A stretch of DNA of 64,000 bases from assembly GCA_951812925.1 (NCBI GenBank), contig OX638368.1, positions 72,760,422-72,824,421 on the forward strand, in the 5' to 3' direction. Position numbers and translations under genes: made by a program. The notes under the pieces are model-generated. The model did not search any database and had not been told where the DNA came from. It worked only from the letters and a program-made list of their open reading frames with translations. Positions within the stretch are counted from its first letter, which is position 1. Every line of letters begins with the position of its first letter. This document shows positions 22,487 through 34,163 of this stretch, in pieces. Source of the DNA: Calliopum simillimum (Eukaryota > Arthropoda > Insecta > Diptera > Lauxaniidae).

Positions 22487-23393
22487 CGAAACAAAAAAAA
22501 ATAAATTTTTAACTACAATAAACAAAAATCAAAATAATCACATTCGATGTATTTTGCGATGCTTAACGCGAATCCGATCCTGGAATTGCTCTATCGTGTA
22601 TAGTTTTTGAGATATTCTAACCTAAAAACCAAAAAAAGTCGTTTTTTGCCATTTTTTGAAGCTATATAACTATGTACCATATCATTAATTCATTAAATCT
22701 GGTTAAAGTGCTTGAAAGCCATAATCTTTTTCTTTAAAACCTACCTTACCAGATTTAACGAAATTAAAATTTCTATCATATTTTAAACATGTTCAACGAA
22801 CCGACTACTTCTAAATTCAGCAGTTTGACATCTCGAGAAAAAGTAACAAAACCAAATTTTTATTGCAATGTAACGTAAACTAAACATTAATTCTTGATTC
22901 AAGAAGGAAAAAAAAACTGTTCAACTGTTCTGAATGTAGTGAACATTTTTTTGCTACGTGTATGGCATACGGCTGAATTTAGAAGTAGTCGGTTCGATGA
23001 ACATGTTAAGGTACTTGAAAGTCCTAACCTTTGCCTTTAATACCTAATCTAAATTATGTTGATAACTTTTTTTTTTTTCGTAAAGATATCTTAACATAAA
23101 GAGACACAAAAGTGCAAAAAACCCGTTTTGCCAATTTTTCGGTCTACAATATCTCTTAGAAGCATGAAGATATAGACATATTTAAATAAGGTTTTTAAGA
23201 AAAAGATCAAGGCTTTCAAGTACCTAAGCCACATTTAATGAATAAATGATATGTTACAAGTTATATAGCTTCAAAAAATGGCAAAAAACGACTTTTTTGG
23301 TTTTTAGGTTAGAATATCTCGCGTTCAGCATCGGAAAACACATCGAATGTGATTATTTTGATTTGTGTTTATTGTAGTTAAATATTTTTTTGT
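22487..23393. mobile_element. Foldback-type element nested in the left arm
   Basis: Left part 22,494-22,830 and right part 22,970-23,393 are inverted copies. Markers are AACTACAATAAACAAAAATC, TTTTGCCATTTTTTGAAGCT and CGACTACTTCTAAATTCAG, each found reversed on the other side. It interrupts the long arm between GGGCCATATTCC and GGGGAAGATCC. The family recurs at 5.2-5.7, 32.7-34.0 and 61.0-61.4 kb. No ORF. Confidence 0.65.
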
Positions 23394-23475
23394 ATGGGGA
23401 AGATCCATATCAAATTTTGATTTTCAACCCTTACCATCTCCGAACTTAATGAAAATTGGTATAATAATTTTATAT

Positions 23476-23989
23476 TGAACTAATTAAACAGTCATTTTTG
23501 CAATTTTTTAATTTTAATTGTAGCTAGCGTAGCATGTCTCAAAACCAGAGTGTGTTACCAACTAACAATTTGGCAGTTTTTCACAACAGACGGCGCTAGT
23601 GAGCCTTATGATTTATGCATAATGGCGATCCTGCTCAGAGAGTTTACTCGTGACCTATAGCATAATCGCTTAAGCACCGCGTTCTCTTTCATTAGAAAAC
23701 CGGAGTCACTGGTTCGAGTACGGTTTCTGGCAAGATTTAACTAAAACTGATCTGATGAGGCTATATACATGTTTATATATGAAAATATATAAATATGTAT
23801 GTGGAAGTAGCCGAAACATATGTAATCAATTTCCATGCTAACACTTGCTTTCGTCTGTTGTTGAAAAATTGCAAAAATGACTGTTTAATTAGTTCAATAT
23901 AAAATTATCATACTTCAATTTAGAAAAAGCGCGTTGGTACTTTCATTAGTACTATACAAGCAATAAAAAACAGTCAATAAACTAACTTC
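23476..23989 (-). mobile_element. MITE-like element nested in the left arm
   Basis: Its inverted ends match over ~45 bp: TATATTGAACTAATTAAACAG at about 23,480 and its complement at about 23,880-23,905. Inside is the reverse complement of the dispersed repeat at 11,530-12,010. It splits the long arm between GAAAATTGGTAT and TGTAGCTATTGAG, a junction still intact in the right arm. Confidence 0.55.
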
Positions 23990-24431
23990 ATGAAAATTGG
24001 TGTAGCTATTGAGTATCATCAAACTAATACTCGTGAAAAATTTTGGATTCCAAACCGAAGTGGTTCCCAAAATACGGGGTCGTAAATTTCAAAAAAAGTA
24101 TCAAAAAACTGTTAAAGTCACTAACATTAAAAGGCTGTAACTTTTCAACCAATTAACATAATTCTAAAAAAGAAAAACAGGATCAAAGGTAATTATATGG
24201 GCTTCAAAATGTTTGAAAAAATTTGTATTTTTGTCAAGATCAAAGGTCATATTTTTAGCATCAAATAGTTCTAAATCGAATATCTCAAAAAACGACATTT
24301 TAAAATTTTTTAAAAAAATATATGTCAAAGACCAATTTATCATCTATACTTATTGTAAATTTGAAGGTGAAGCTCTTTCTGGTTTTGTAATTATAAATAA
24401 AATAAGTTAAAAATATTGAAAAAAATAATAT

Positions 24432-24670
24432 TTATTTGGAGATTTTTTCAATAAAAAATTCATTAAACGCTGAGTATGCCTTGACTTTAAGCGTGTCTTT
24501 TCCAACAACGCTAAAGCTGTGAAATTTTTGAGTTCCAGGTATAGGTCGTAAGCTACAAAAGCGTTTTTTTAGAAACTTTTCGTCTTCGATGAAATCTTTT
24601 TCAGTTAAATATTTGAAATCGCAGTTAATAAGATTTTGACTGCACCAATCAAACAACTAATGAGGAACTT
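24432..24670 (-). pseudogene. Family A C-terminal coding end, inverted duplicate
   Basis: On the minus strand 74 open codons (24,656-24,432) read LFDWCSQNLINCDFKYLTEK through to a stop. This is the same C-terminal end as at 25,190-25,440 on the plus strand, but without frameshifts. It exists because the inverted arms of the transposon reach into the gene. It has no body upstream on its own strand, so it is not a gene by itself. Confidence 0.7.
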
Positions 24671-24687
24671 TACCACATTCTTTCATT

Positions 24688-25443
24688 GTGAAGCAACAAA
24701 CAAAATTTTTAAGTGATAAAAAAGCATGTCTTGGTGAAAATGAATTTTTGGCCGTATGCGATTTTTCAGAAAATGTTTTATTTGTGGTTCAAGACTGCAT
24801 ACAAAATTTTCATTGGAACAACACTCAGGCCACCCTATACCCTATGTGCTATAAAAAAGATGAAAAAGTGGAAAGTAAAAATTTTATTGTGATATCAGAT
24901 TGCCTCAACTCCACTGCAGTGCACTTATTTCATAAACATATGATACAATTTTTGACACAGAAATTTGGTTCTGTTCCAAAAAAAATTATTTATTTTTCTG
25001 ACGGTTCCGCCGCAGAATTCAAAAATAAAAAAAAATTATCAAGAAGATTCTGGCTGTCTGGCCGAGTGGCATTTCTGTGCTTCTAGTCATGGAAAAAGTG
25101 CGAGAGACGGCCTTGGAGGCACAGTTAAAAGAGAATCGCGAACAGCAAGTATTCAACGGCCGCTGGATAATCAAATAACAACACCTCATCAGTTGTTTGA
25201 TTGGTGCAGTCAAATCTTATTAACTGCATTTTCAAATATTTAACTGAAAAAGATTTCATTGAAGAAGAAAAGTTTATTTTCTATAAAAACGCTTTTATAG
25301 CTTACGCCCTATACCTGGAATTCAAAAATTCCACAGCTTTAGCGTTGTTGAAAAAAACACGCTTAAATTCAAGGCATACTCAGCGTCTAATGAATTTTTT
25401 ATTGAAAAAATCTACAAAAAAATATTATTTTTTTCAATATTTG
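24688..25443 (+). pseudogene. Family A transposon protein, central and C-terminal part
   Basis: The first frame (24,688-25,086) has FLAVCDFSENVLFVVQD, NFHWNNTQATLYP, ISDCLNSTAVHLFHKHMI and IYFSDGSAAEFKNKK. A frameshift in an A-run near 25,030 moves it to EWHFCASSHGKSARDGLGGTVKR and QITTPHQLFDWCSQ, and a second shift near 25,205 leads to NCIFKYLTEKDFIEEEKF. The spaced acidic residues in conserved blocks (D-FSEN, SDC, FSDG) would fit a DDE-like nuclease, but I cannot name the superfamily; Sola-like is only a guess. The N-terminal part resembling 477-1283 is absent, so the copy is both frameshifted and internally deleted. Confidence 0.65.
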
Positions 25444-26085
25444 TATCTTATTTTCTTTATAATTACAAAACCAGAAGGAGCTTCACCTTCAAATTTACGG
25501 TAAGTATAATTGATAAATTGGTCTTTGACATATATTTTTTTTAAAAATTTTAAAATGTCGTTTTTTGAGATATTCGATTTAGAACTTTTTGATGCGAAAA
25601 ATATGGCCTTTGACCTTGACAAAAATACAAATTTTTCAAACATTTTGAAACCTATATAATTACCTTTGATTCTGTTTTTCTTTTTTAGAATTATGTTAAT
25701 TGGTTGAAAAGTTACAGCCTTTTAATGTTAGTGTCTTTAACAGCTTTTTGATACTTTTTTTGAACTTTACGACCCCGTATTGTGGGAACCACTTCGGTTT
25801 GGAATCCAAAATTTTGCACGAGTATTAGTTTGATGATACTCAATAACTATACCAATTTTCATTAAGTTCGGAGATGGTGAGGGTTGACTCTTAGGTTGGT
25901 TTGATATGGATCTTCCCTATGGGAAAATGGCCCAATTGGAAAAGGGGTTATCTCAAAATTTAGTCGAGCAGTCACGAGCAAAATTTTGTTTATACATCAT
26001 TTGAACGATAAGTAAACAGAATCTGGAAAAAAATTTGATGTGCTACTACTACTAAAACGGGTTAAGGCACGCCGCACAGCGGTCC

Positions 26086-26879
26086 GAAAGGCTAATCTAG
26101 ATGGAATAAAGTCATAACTGCTTTTCGGGAGCAGCTTGAAGCCTGAAAATTTTAGCGATTGAATACATTGTAGAAAGGATACTTCACACGGTATACGTCC
26201 AGTGGACGTTGCACACCTTCTGTATGGTAGTAGCTAGAGACCCGAGTTTTTAGGGACTTACTTTATTATGGATACAGTACTTTGCACCAAAATGAGCAGT
26301 GTACGTCAAGTGGGTAAGTTCTTCGTTTTTTCACTGATTTAAAGTTAAGTGCAAAAAAAAATTTTAAAAATTAAAAATTTATTTTTTTATTTGCTTAATC
26401 GGCATAATAACAATGACTCAGATGATTAAAGAAAATAATTACAATCTACCTGAATAATTTTCAAACATCTTCTGTAATCGCTTCTTGTTAAATTACCCAT
26501 TTTAAACCTTTTTCCGTGTAATAGGTGTGTTATCTAAAAATGCAATAAAAATTTAAGGGGCACCTAGTGGCGGCAAATTTTTTCTTCAATGTTTACATGA
26601 CAATGCATAGAAAAAATAAACATAAACACTTTATCGATCATTACGGGTAGTCAAAAGTTTAACTAAACTTTGGGCTACACGAAAAACTAGTACCAAAATA
26701 TTCCACTTTTTACACTAATTTTTCCCCCACGAAAAATACTTTAATTGAACTCATATTTACAGTGAAATTAATTCATATCTGACATAATTCAGGAAAAAAC
26801 AAGAATTCAAAAAATTTTTCTAGTGCACTCACACGATCTCTTCAAATATTCTGCTAAAAATAGACTGTAGTCTTATAAT
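26086..26879. other. Intergenic, nothing firmly recognised
   Basis: No ORF above background and no clear repeat. ATGAGCAGTGTACGTCAAGTG at 26,292 followed by GGTAAGT could mimic a first exon, but nothing supports it. Confidence 0.35.
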
Positions 26880-29215
26880 TACTGTATCAATGCTATTGCT
26901 CATGTTTCGATCAACAAATCAAAAAAAAGAATGCGTAAATGTAAAAAAAGAATATACCATTATAAACTGTGAATTTATTCCATCTAGATTTACGTTTTGG
27001 ACCACTGTGCGCCGCGGGAAACTCATCACAAAAGTAGTGCTTTTTATCACATTTACTTTTGGCGTTAAAAAAACCGCTTTCTACTGATAACTAAGGAATA
27101 TTTTAAATCATAAAAAGAAAATTGAAACATAAATTTCAAAACGTAAAAAGCTGTAAATTCAAAATATTTTTAAATACAGTAAAATACTAAATTTCAACAT
27201 TAGGTAATTCCATGGTAACTCGCGTTACAATTAGTACATTTTTTAAGAGTTTAATGGAGCTTTTGAGGCTCAGCCTGTGGATTAACTAATAAAATTGGAT
27301 TCTTTATAAACAAAATACTTTGTTCTTGTTACATATTAGTTGAAATTTTCAGTGATAACTTAATATTTAATCAGTAAAATAGTGAATAGTGCTGGTAACT
27401 CGCGTTACCATTTTTGGACAACATGTTCAGAGCGTAAATTTCTTTCGCAAGTTTCTGTGAAATTTGTGGGTAAATTTCTTTACATTAGACATAAATTAAG
27501 GCAGCAGGATATCAATAAGTATTTCTTTATTAGAAACAACAATATTAAGTGGTATTTTTTAAAATAATGCAAAAATAATGAGGTAACTCGCGTTACAAAA
27601 AAATTGGTAACTCGCGTTACTATCGATTTTTAGACTAATACAGAGGGCCTTTTCAAGTTCATAGGTATAAACATTAAAATTGGGTCAAAATACAAGAATA
27701 ATAAAGAACTACTTCTGGCTTTTATGCACAGGAACCAAAACTAGATTAAAATTTAATAATTGTTTAACTAAGTCTATTATATCGCGATTGAAATTATTTA
27801 TGGTTTAAATACAGATGGTATATTATCATCACAACTATTACTGTCACCACCAGATTCATAACTATCCTCGCAGAAGTACCGTTTTATTTTTATGCCCGTT
27901 TTTACATCTTCCGATGTGCAGACATTAACTAAAAAACGCGATAATAACGAATTGCAATGTCCTATCTTAATTTTGACACTAAACGGTAATGTTTCTTCAA
28001 TTAAACATTAGTTTGGATATAGTTGAAGGTTGAAAAGAAACGAGAAATTTTTCAATACCTTGTCCACATTTACATGGAAATACCCCATTTTCTTATCCAG
28101 ACTGATGCTTTTTTGTGAAAAGCTATTTGTAAAAAAATTATGTATCAAATTTTTGAGCCTGTTTGAAATAATATACTGTTTTATCAAATGCAATTTTAAA
28201 AAGATAAAAATCGTGATCATTTGTCAGTTACTATATCTCTTTAGCTAAAGGCCATAGAGACACCATGTCTACATCAATTAAAGTGTATTTAAATTTGATA
28301 TTTATACCTAAATCCCACTGTTTTATCCCCAGTTGGATTGTTTTGCCAAAAGTCTACAGAATTCGTAACTTAATTTTTGCTATTTTACATTAATTATTTA
28401 CTTTTACTTTAAAAAACGTAGCAAAACATAAGTGCACAAATTTGGCATATTTTGCAAAAGAGGATAATATTTTTCATCATTTCTGCGTAAAGCCGTTGGA
28501 AACAAATAAAAATTTGCAAAACGGCCCACAATAGGAAAAAATTTTCAGCTCATATTCCCTCTTAGGTCAAGTTACTTATCAAAAAATAAATAATTTTTAA
28601 TCAATTAGGGTATTCCTTAAACTCGAAAATCTGTCAAAATTCGTATCGACAACTATTACGACTTTTCGAGGCATTTATATGATTTAAGGAATACCTATAT
28701 TTTTTTTTTCTTTACATCTTCTGCTGGGCTTTAGGAAAATTGTATTTTTTAAAATAATCGCTTCGCTCGCCATCCCCGCGTAACTCTTTCTCTTTTGAAT
28801 TCTCTCTCTTCCATTTGCGTTTTATTTTTTTTTTTAAATTGCATTTGATTAAACAGTTTATTAGATGAAAAATTTGGAACAACATTTTTTTACAAATGAA
28901 ATGAAATTTAATATTTTACTGTATATATTTAAAACTATTTTGAATTTACAGCATTTTACGTTTTAAAATTTATGTTTCAATTTTCTTTTTATGTAAATTT
29001 ATTCCGAAATCAAATTTTGAGAAAATTAGGAATAGATTTTAAAATATTTCATAGTTATCAATAGAAAGCGGTTTTTTTCAACGCCAAAAGCAAATGTGAT
29101 AAAAGCAATACTTTTGTGATAAGTTTCTTTTTTTATGAAAAATATATTCACTTTTCCATTCAAAATCATTTGACAAAACGTCTTAGTTTTTATTTTCAAT
29201 TTTATTAAGTTCACA
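26880..29215. mobile_element. Inverted-repeat element with distant arms
   Basis: About 26,985-27,200 is matched in reverse at 28,905-29,140, for instance GATAACTAAGGAATATTTTAAATC against GATTTTAAAATATTTCATAGTTATC, and AAATTTCAAAACGTAAAA against its complement. The interior of ~1.7 kb is AT-rich, lacks a transposase and holds four copies of GGTAACTCGCGTTAC. Confidence 0.5.
27214..27620 (+). repeat. Four copies of GGTAACTCGCGTTAC
   Basis: The identical 15-mer occurs at 27,214, 27,394, 27,582 and 27,606. It is a 5-bp inverted repeat (GTAAC/GTTAC) around TCGC, in an otherwise AT-rich region where CG-rich words are rare. It looks like a protein-binding site array. What binds it is unknown. Confidence 0.7.
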
Positions 29216-29420
29216 ATTTCGATTTAAGAGCAAAAAAACAACTATGCAAAATATATGTTTAATATTCGTGTATAATTTAAAACCTTAATACTTATCCCAA
29301 TTCGTACACAATTCTTGCGGCGCTAATTGCAATCATATCCAACGCATATCGCATACGCTGAACGTAACCAAACAAACGAGAAAACTCATAACTAACTAGC
29401 TCAACAAACAAACGCACTAT
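29160..29420 (-). repeat. Dispersed repeat, inverted copy of 15.44-15.69 kb
   Basis: Reverse complement of the repeat at 15,437-15,690, keeping the order of all marker words. It adjoins the right arm of the preceding inverted-repeat element. Confidence 0.65.
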
Positions 29421-29689
29421 GGTTTATCTTTTTTTGACAAAATAGTGTACATAAAAAAAATTCACTACAAGGACACATTTTCTTAAAAAAAATTAAAAGC
29501 AAAATTAAAGGTTATACATTCACCTATCTGAAAAGATGCCCGCTTTTTCGAGCATCTGATCCACAGAATAGTGTCACGGGTCGAAATCTCTTGAATTTTG
29601 AAAAAATCGTTTTCTGTTTAAAAATGCTAGTCACATTTAACGCAGGAGTGATATATGAATAAATTTATGTGCATTCAATCAAATCAAAT

Positions 29690-30345
29690 AAGATGAAATG
29701 AACTCAAAGTCAAAATGGGCCGTGCCACGCCCCAAAAATAAATTCGTGATATCTCCGAAACTATTAGACGCAGATAGATAAGACTCGGAATGTTTGTAAT
29801 AGGCACAGAGGGAAATAATATTTATTAGAAAAGTGGGCGGTGCCACGCCCCAAAAATATAAAACACCATATTTTTTTTTTGTCTTTGGCCCTATGCTCCT
29901 CGAAACTATTTGACTCATTTGGATGAAATTCGGTGTATACACAAAAGTCATCAAGACAAATATTGTCTGCTGAAAAAATATGTGTTGCCACGCCCAAAGG
30001 CAGAGCTACATGAATGAACTTGCGGCAATTAATATGGATATGTTCATTGTTGGGTGTGGTACCGCCCTGTTTTTTAGCAAATGTTATTTAACTCACTACC
30101 CTTTATATACATACCGATATTCATCCCTGTAGCTCGAATAGTTTCGGAGATTTTATAAGTTTTGTATTTGTAGCGCGTGGCACCGTCCACTTTTTCAGTG
30201 GATATTATTTCTCTCCGTGCATGTTACAAACACACAGAATCTTATCTATCTGCGTTTAATAGTTTCGGAGGTATGACGAATATGACGAATTTGTTTTGGG
30301 GCGTGGCACCGCCCATTTTCATTTTGAGATGGTTTCATCTTTATT
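29690..30345. mobile_element. Foldback repeat with GGCGTGGCACCGCCC monomers
   Basis: Three monomers in one orientation (GTGCCACGCCC at about 29,719, 29,836 and 29,984) face three in the other (about 30,053, 30,172 and 30,299). The outer monomers also share GATAGATAAGA and ACTATTAGACGCAGAT in inverted form. The motif GGGCGTGGCACCGCCC is itself nearly palindromic. A related run lies at 43.13-43.40 kb. ORFs here follow the monomers. Confidence 0.6.
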
Positions 30346-30409
30346 GATAGCACTATCTTTTTGATATATTTTTATATCATTAAAAAATATGTCAATTTTG
30401 TATCAGAAA

Positions 30410-31673
30410 TGTATATCAGGTGTTCCGCAAGGAAGCCACTTGGGACCTCTCCTGTTTATTTTAGCCCTAAATGATGTTACTCACATTATTAAAAACTCTC
30501 ATTTGCTAATATATGCAGATGACATGAAGATATACAGGATTGTGAAGGGAGATGAAGACAGTTTCCTACTTCAGTCTGAATTGAAATCTTTTGAAGTTTG
30601 GTGTTGTAAAAATAGCTTAAATCTTAATTCTGATAAATGCCAAACAATAACTTTTTCTAGAAAAAATAATACTGTAGAGTTTAATTATAAATTTAATGAT
30701 AAACAAATTAGTCGTGTCGATTCAGTCAAAGACCTTGGTATACATTTTGATGTTAAACTAACTTTCAATGAACATATTAATCAAATTTGTAAAAAATCTT
30801 CATCACAGCTTGGCTTTATTAAACGATGGGCAAAAGAATTTAATAGCCCTTTAGTAACGGTGACTTTATATAACACAATTGTGCGTCCTCACTTAGAGTA
30901 CGCTAGCCAAGTTTGGTCACCATTTTATAATATACATATTGATAGAATTGAAAGAATTCAAAAAAATTTTGTTCGTTTTGCTCTTAAAGGCTTTAATTGG
31001 ACGGATTCTTCAAACCTTCCTCCTTATGAGGATCGTTTGATGTTGTTACGTATGCAGTCTTTGAGTACGCGTAGAAATATAGCAGATATACTTTATCTGC
31101 ATCAGCTTATTACAGGGTCTCTTGCCGCACCAGAGCTTCTTAAATATATTTATTTTAATGCTAACCGAAGAAGTAATCGTAATTCTAATCAATTATTTTA
31201 TCAACCGGTTAGAAGAACCAATTATATGGCTTCAGCCCCTTTTAACCGCATGACAACTCTTATTAATCATTGCGAAGTATATAGTATTAGCTTGTCAAAA
31301 GGTCAACTCAAACTTAGATTGAAAAATTATTATAATTAAATTTGTTGGTTATTGGTTGTTTTTTATTTATGTTTGTGTTGTCCGAGCCCCACAGCATGCA
31401 GGGTTAATTTTTTCTAACATTCATTCCTTTGATCATGTTATTACAGTCATACAACTGCATTTATGCATCTGTACTTATGTATAAACGTGATCTGAGTGGG
31501 TATGTTGAGAAAGTGCGAAAAAACTAAGAACAAATTATAAAAAAAATAATAACATTAAAACTCATAATTTTTTCACTTCCACAATATTTAATAAGCTTTA
31601 CTTGATTTAAAGCTTGAAGCTAAATAGTCAAGAAGGCTAATAGCTGTAGTAGCTAAACTCTATGTATATATCA
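30410..31673 (+). mobile_element. Jockey/CR1-type LINE, copy 1 (5' truncated)
   Basis: The copy starts inside the RT at 30,419 and runs through the 3' UTR to about 31,662. TGTATATCA (30,410) and TGTATATATCA (31,663) may be the target duplication. The 3' UTR contains CAGCATGCAGGGTTAA and AGCTGTAGTAGCTAAACTC, which also end copy 2 at 46.6-46.9 kb. Confidence 0.8.
30419..31339 (+). pseudogene. Jockey/CR1-type LINE reverse transcriptase, C-terminal part
   Basis: The frame is open for 316 codons from an ATG at 30,389 that belongs to the target DNA. Element coding starts with SGVPQGSHLGPLLF (RT motif 4 region). It continues with the catalytic YADDMKIY, LNSDKCQTITFSR, and a C-terminal region with YNTIVRPHLEYASQVWSPF and IQKNFVRFALK, ending at a natural stop. 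The endonuclease and N-terminal RT are absent through 5' truncation. The surviving part has no frame damage, so it is younger than copy 2 or under less decay. Confidence 0.85.
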
Positions 31674-31957
31674 AAATTGTATCAGCTGCTGATATGTCAA
31701 ATATTACGTTTTCGTTTGTGGATTTTAAGGAAAGAAAACTATGGAAGACGAACGCGCAGCCAATTTTAGTGAAAAAGAAGTGAATTTTCTCATGATATTA
31801 GTGAAAAGCACACAAATATAATTGAAAGCAAAAAACCGACACTCCATTCATTTGCTGCATGCGGGCGATTTCTAAAAACTTGTTGCCGACGATCATCCAC
31901 AATATTGCAAAATTTCGCCATTATCTGCGTCGCTTCAGTTATCAGACTCAAAGTTAG
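31663..31957. other. Intergenic, nothing recognised
   Basis: AT-rich, no ORF. ATGTCAATTTTGTATCAGAAATG at 31,959 repeats the sequence left of the LINE at 30,389. Confidence 0.35.
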
Positions 31958-32190
31958 TTATGTCAATTTTGTATCAGAAATGGATATCAAAATGATATAC
32001 AATTTTTGTGTATCATCAAAATGATATACAATTTTTGTGTATCATTTTGATATCACTTTGATATCTTTTTTTGATATCATTTTGATATCATTTTGATATC
32101 CTTTTTTGATATCATTTTGATATCATTTGATATACGCAAAGCGTTATATTCCGTATATCACTGTGATATCTTTTTTTTATCAAAATTAAG
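31958..32190. repeat. GATATC-based palindromic tandem array
   Basis: About fifteen copies of (A/T)TTTTGATATCA or its complement follow one another at 11-20 bp spacing, each centred on the palindrome GATATC or GATATA. The whole tract can fold on itself. The ORF at 32,093-32,515 begins inside it and is not believed. Confidence 0.7.
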
Positions 32191-32399
32191 TATGTCACTG
32201 ACAAATTTTGGATATCATTTTGATGTATTTTTGAAATTGATTAAAATATATAGTGGATTTTGGCTTTTAAGTCAAGTATTTTTTATTTATTATATAAATT
32301 TATTAACAATGTTTCATCATCAGGGGATTACTAAAAAAGAACATATAACAATGCAAAAAATAATTGAATTAATTTTAAATCACAAACAGAAAAACAACA

Positions 32400-32575
32400 A
32401 AAAGATACAAAAATCACAAAATTTTAACATTAAATATAAACCAAACAAATTGAAAATATTGCACTGTGTGAAAATCCATAATTTTAAAGAAAATATTGCA
32501 CTACAAAAACCATAAATTTAAATATTGCACAGAAAAAACCATGATTTTAAAAAATATATTACACTAACTTACATT
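32400..32575 (+). repeat. Short tandem repeat, ~40 bp
   Basis: AAATATTGCACT followed by CCATAATTTTAAA-like text is repeated about three times with drift. Non-coding. Confidence 0.4.
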
Positions 32576-32699
32576 CGTTATAATTGAGGTCAAGAATTGA
32601 ACTAAAACTTTATTTCTAACTAAATCCCAATATATGTGTATTTTTGAAATACTTTTCTTGATGGGGTTTGTGCGTCCGGCATCCAATATAGCCAAAATC

Positions 32700-34030
32700 G
32701 TGTTTATGCACTTTAAGGTTAGGGTATATCCGACAAAAAAAAGATATCGATATCGGTCCGATTGTGTTTTGAAGAAAAAAAAGTAGGGCTATTAGCTGTC
32801 ATACCAGATTTTACGGCTTAGAATTACCTTGTCTCGTTATATTAGGGGAACTGATGCTTTTGTGGTATAGTTTTTCAATGTGGTATGGTCGCATATCTCC
32901 GATTCGGGAAAGAACCTGCGAATGTCACTGCTTTTATCCTATCAGAAAACATGAAAAACCTGGGATGTGTTGCTGTCATGCATCAAACAAAATTTTTCCG
33001 GTGTCAGTTGAACGAAACTTAAATCGCGTGTGGTTGATTTTTTTCCGGATTTTTTGCAAAAAAAATTTTGTTAAGAAAAAGTTGCATTTTGGTGAAGTTT
33101 TATTTATATTCAACAAAGGTTAGTGCTAAGTATTGCGAAATAAGTGTTCAACTATGTAAATTTTTTTATTTATTTTTAGAATTTTGTAATTTCTAAAAAT
33201 TAGCCAGTGTGGTATAGTCGGGATTCGCTAATGTGGTATATGAATGTTTCTTGTTATTCTTAACATTATTTGATTGCTGTTTATTTTTTTAGAAAAACTA
33301 TGAGTTTGAGAACCAATGTAAATGTTATTATGAACTTATTTCATACCTTTCAAACTTTATATTTGGTTGTATGGTTAAGTATACCACATTACCCTACTTA
33401 TATGTACCACATTACCAGCCCACTTTACTAGTACTGATCAGTATATATACCACATTGTGCCACCATATATACATACACATAACCTCCCAACTTTTTGAAA
33501 ACAGCTTTTTTTGACTATTTTCAGATTTTGCTCAATAACTTTTTTTAATGAAATTGCACACACTTTCTGGAAGTATATTCTGTAGCCAATACTTCAATGA
33601 TTAGCATAAAAAAATTTGGCTGAAATTGATCTAACGGATCTCTTTCAAATTCCACCTAAACATTAGCTGTGCCACAATAGCATCAGTTCCCCTAATTCAA
33701 AAGTAGGAAAAAATGGTGTCCTTTAAAATTTTATGTAAGGATATCACAAAACACAGACGTAGTATAGCAATTTTAAGACCGGATTCGAATTAAGCATCAA
33801 AAATCACATATGAAATGACTATTATTGTTTCTGGTTTTTGTTTGTGTTTTCTCAAATACGAAAAAACCGATTTTTTTAAAAAAAGCTTCAAAAATTGTTT
33901 AAAATTCAATATCTCCTGAATGGAATCAGCTAGGATTTTTTGAAATTTTTTTTTTAAATTCACAGAAAATTTTCTGCATACTCAGTTTTTATCTTTTTCT
34001 TCAAACTTAAAACAATATGAAAATAAATGC
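32700..34030. repeat. Foldback-family fragment split by a MITE
   Basis: Sequence left of 32,843 and right of 33,695 belongs to the foldback family. CTTGTCTCGTTAT | TCAAAAGTAGGAAAAAATG matches the undisturbed 61.1-kb copy (CTTGTTACATAACCTCAAAAGTAGG), and 33,740-33,830 has the ACCGGATTCGAATT-AAGCATCAAAAA block. No gene. Confidence 0.5.
32845..33692. mobile_element. TA-flanked MITE
   Basis: Terminal inverted repeats GGGGAACTGATGC-TTTTGTGG and CCACAATAGCATCAGTTCCCC are each flanked by TA (32,843-32,844 and 33,693-33,694). Its 848 bp interior repeats GTGGTATAGT/TACCACATTA words and has no transposase. Size, TA target and internal motif style match the MITE at 9,369-11,527. The 89-codon ORF at 32,854-33,123 has no recognisable features. 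Confidence 0.7.
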
Positions 34031-34163
34031 AGTCAAAGAAAAAAATTTGTAAAAATGCAATATCTTCAGTCGATCCGGTACGAAACTTTTATTTACAGTT
34101 ATTAATTAGTGTTTTTATATAGAATAATCCTGCATACGCCGAATTTTGCGTGGTTGGAATAAA

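Larger units (their letters stand above)
17738..26085. mobile_element. Family A transposon with very long inverted arms (multiply interrupted)
   Basis: Inverted arms can be matched piece by piece. 17,738-17,871 plus 22,448-22,486, 23,397-23,475 and 23,990-24,670 (left) correspond in reverse to 25,180-26,085 (right). Outermost, GGCTTGCCTTTACCC pairs with GGGTTAAGGCACGCC. Each arm is about 0.9 kb and the central unique part about 0.5 kb. The left arm is broken by a LOA-type LINE, a foldback and a MITE. The centre encodes a family A protein whose C-terminal codons lie inside the arms, so they exist twice in opposite orientation. Superfamily unknown to me. Confidence 0.7.

Noticed and set aside
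26292..26320. ATG followed by seven codons and GGTAAGT, resembling a first exon
   Set aside because: Too short, with no promoter, downstream exon or homology to support it.
29679..29997. Two overlapping minus-strand ORFs of 77-91 codons
   Set aside because: Both are translations of the GGCGTGGCACC foldback monomers.
32093..32515. 140-codon ORF
   Set aside because: It starts inside the GATATC array and continues through AT-rich DNA; Lys/Ile/Asn-rich with no motif.
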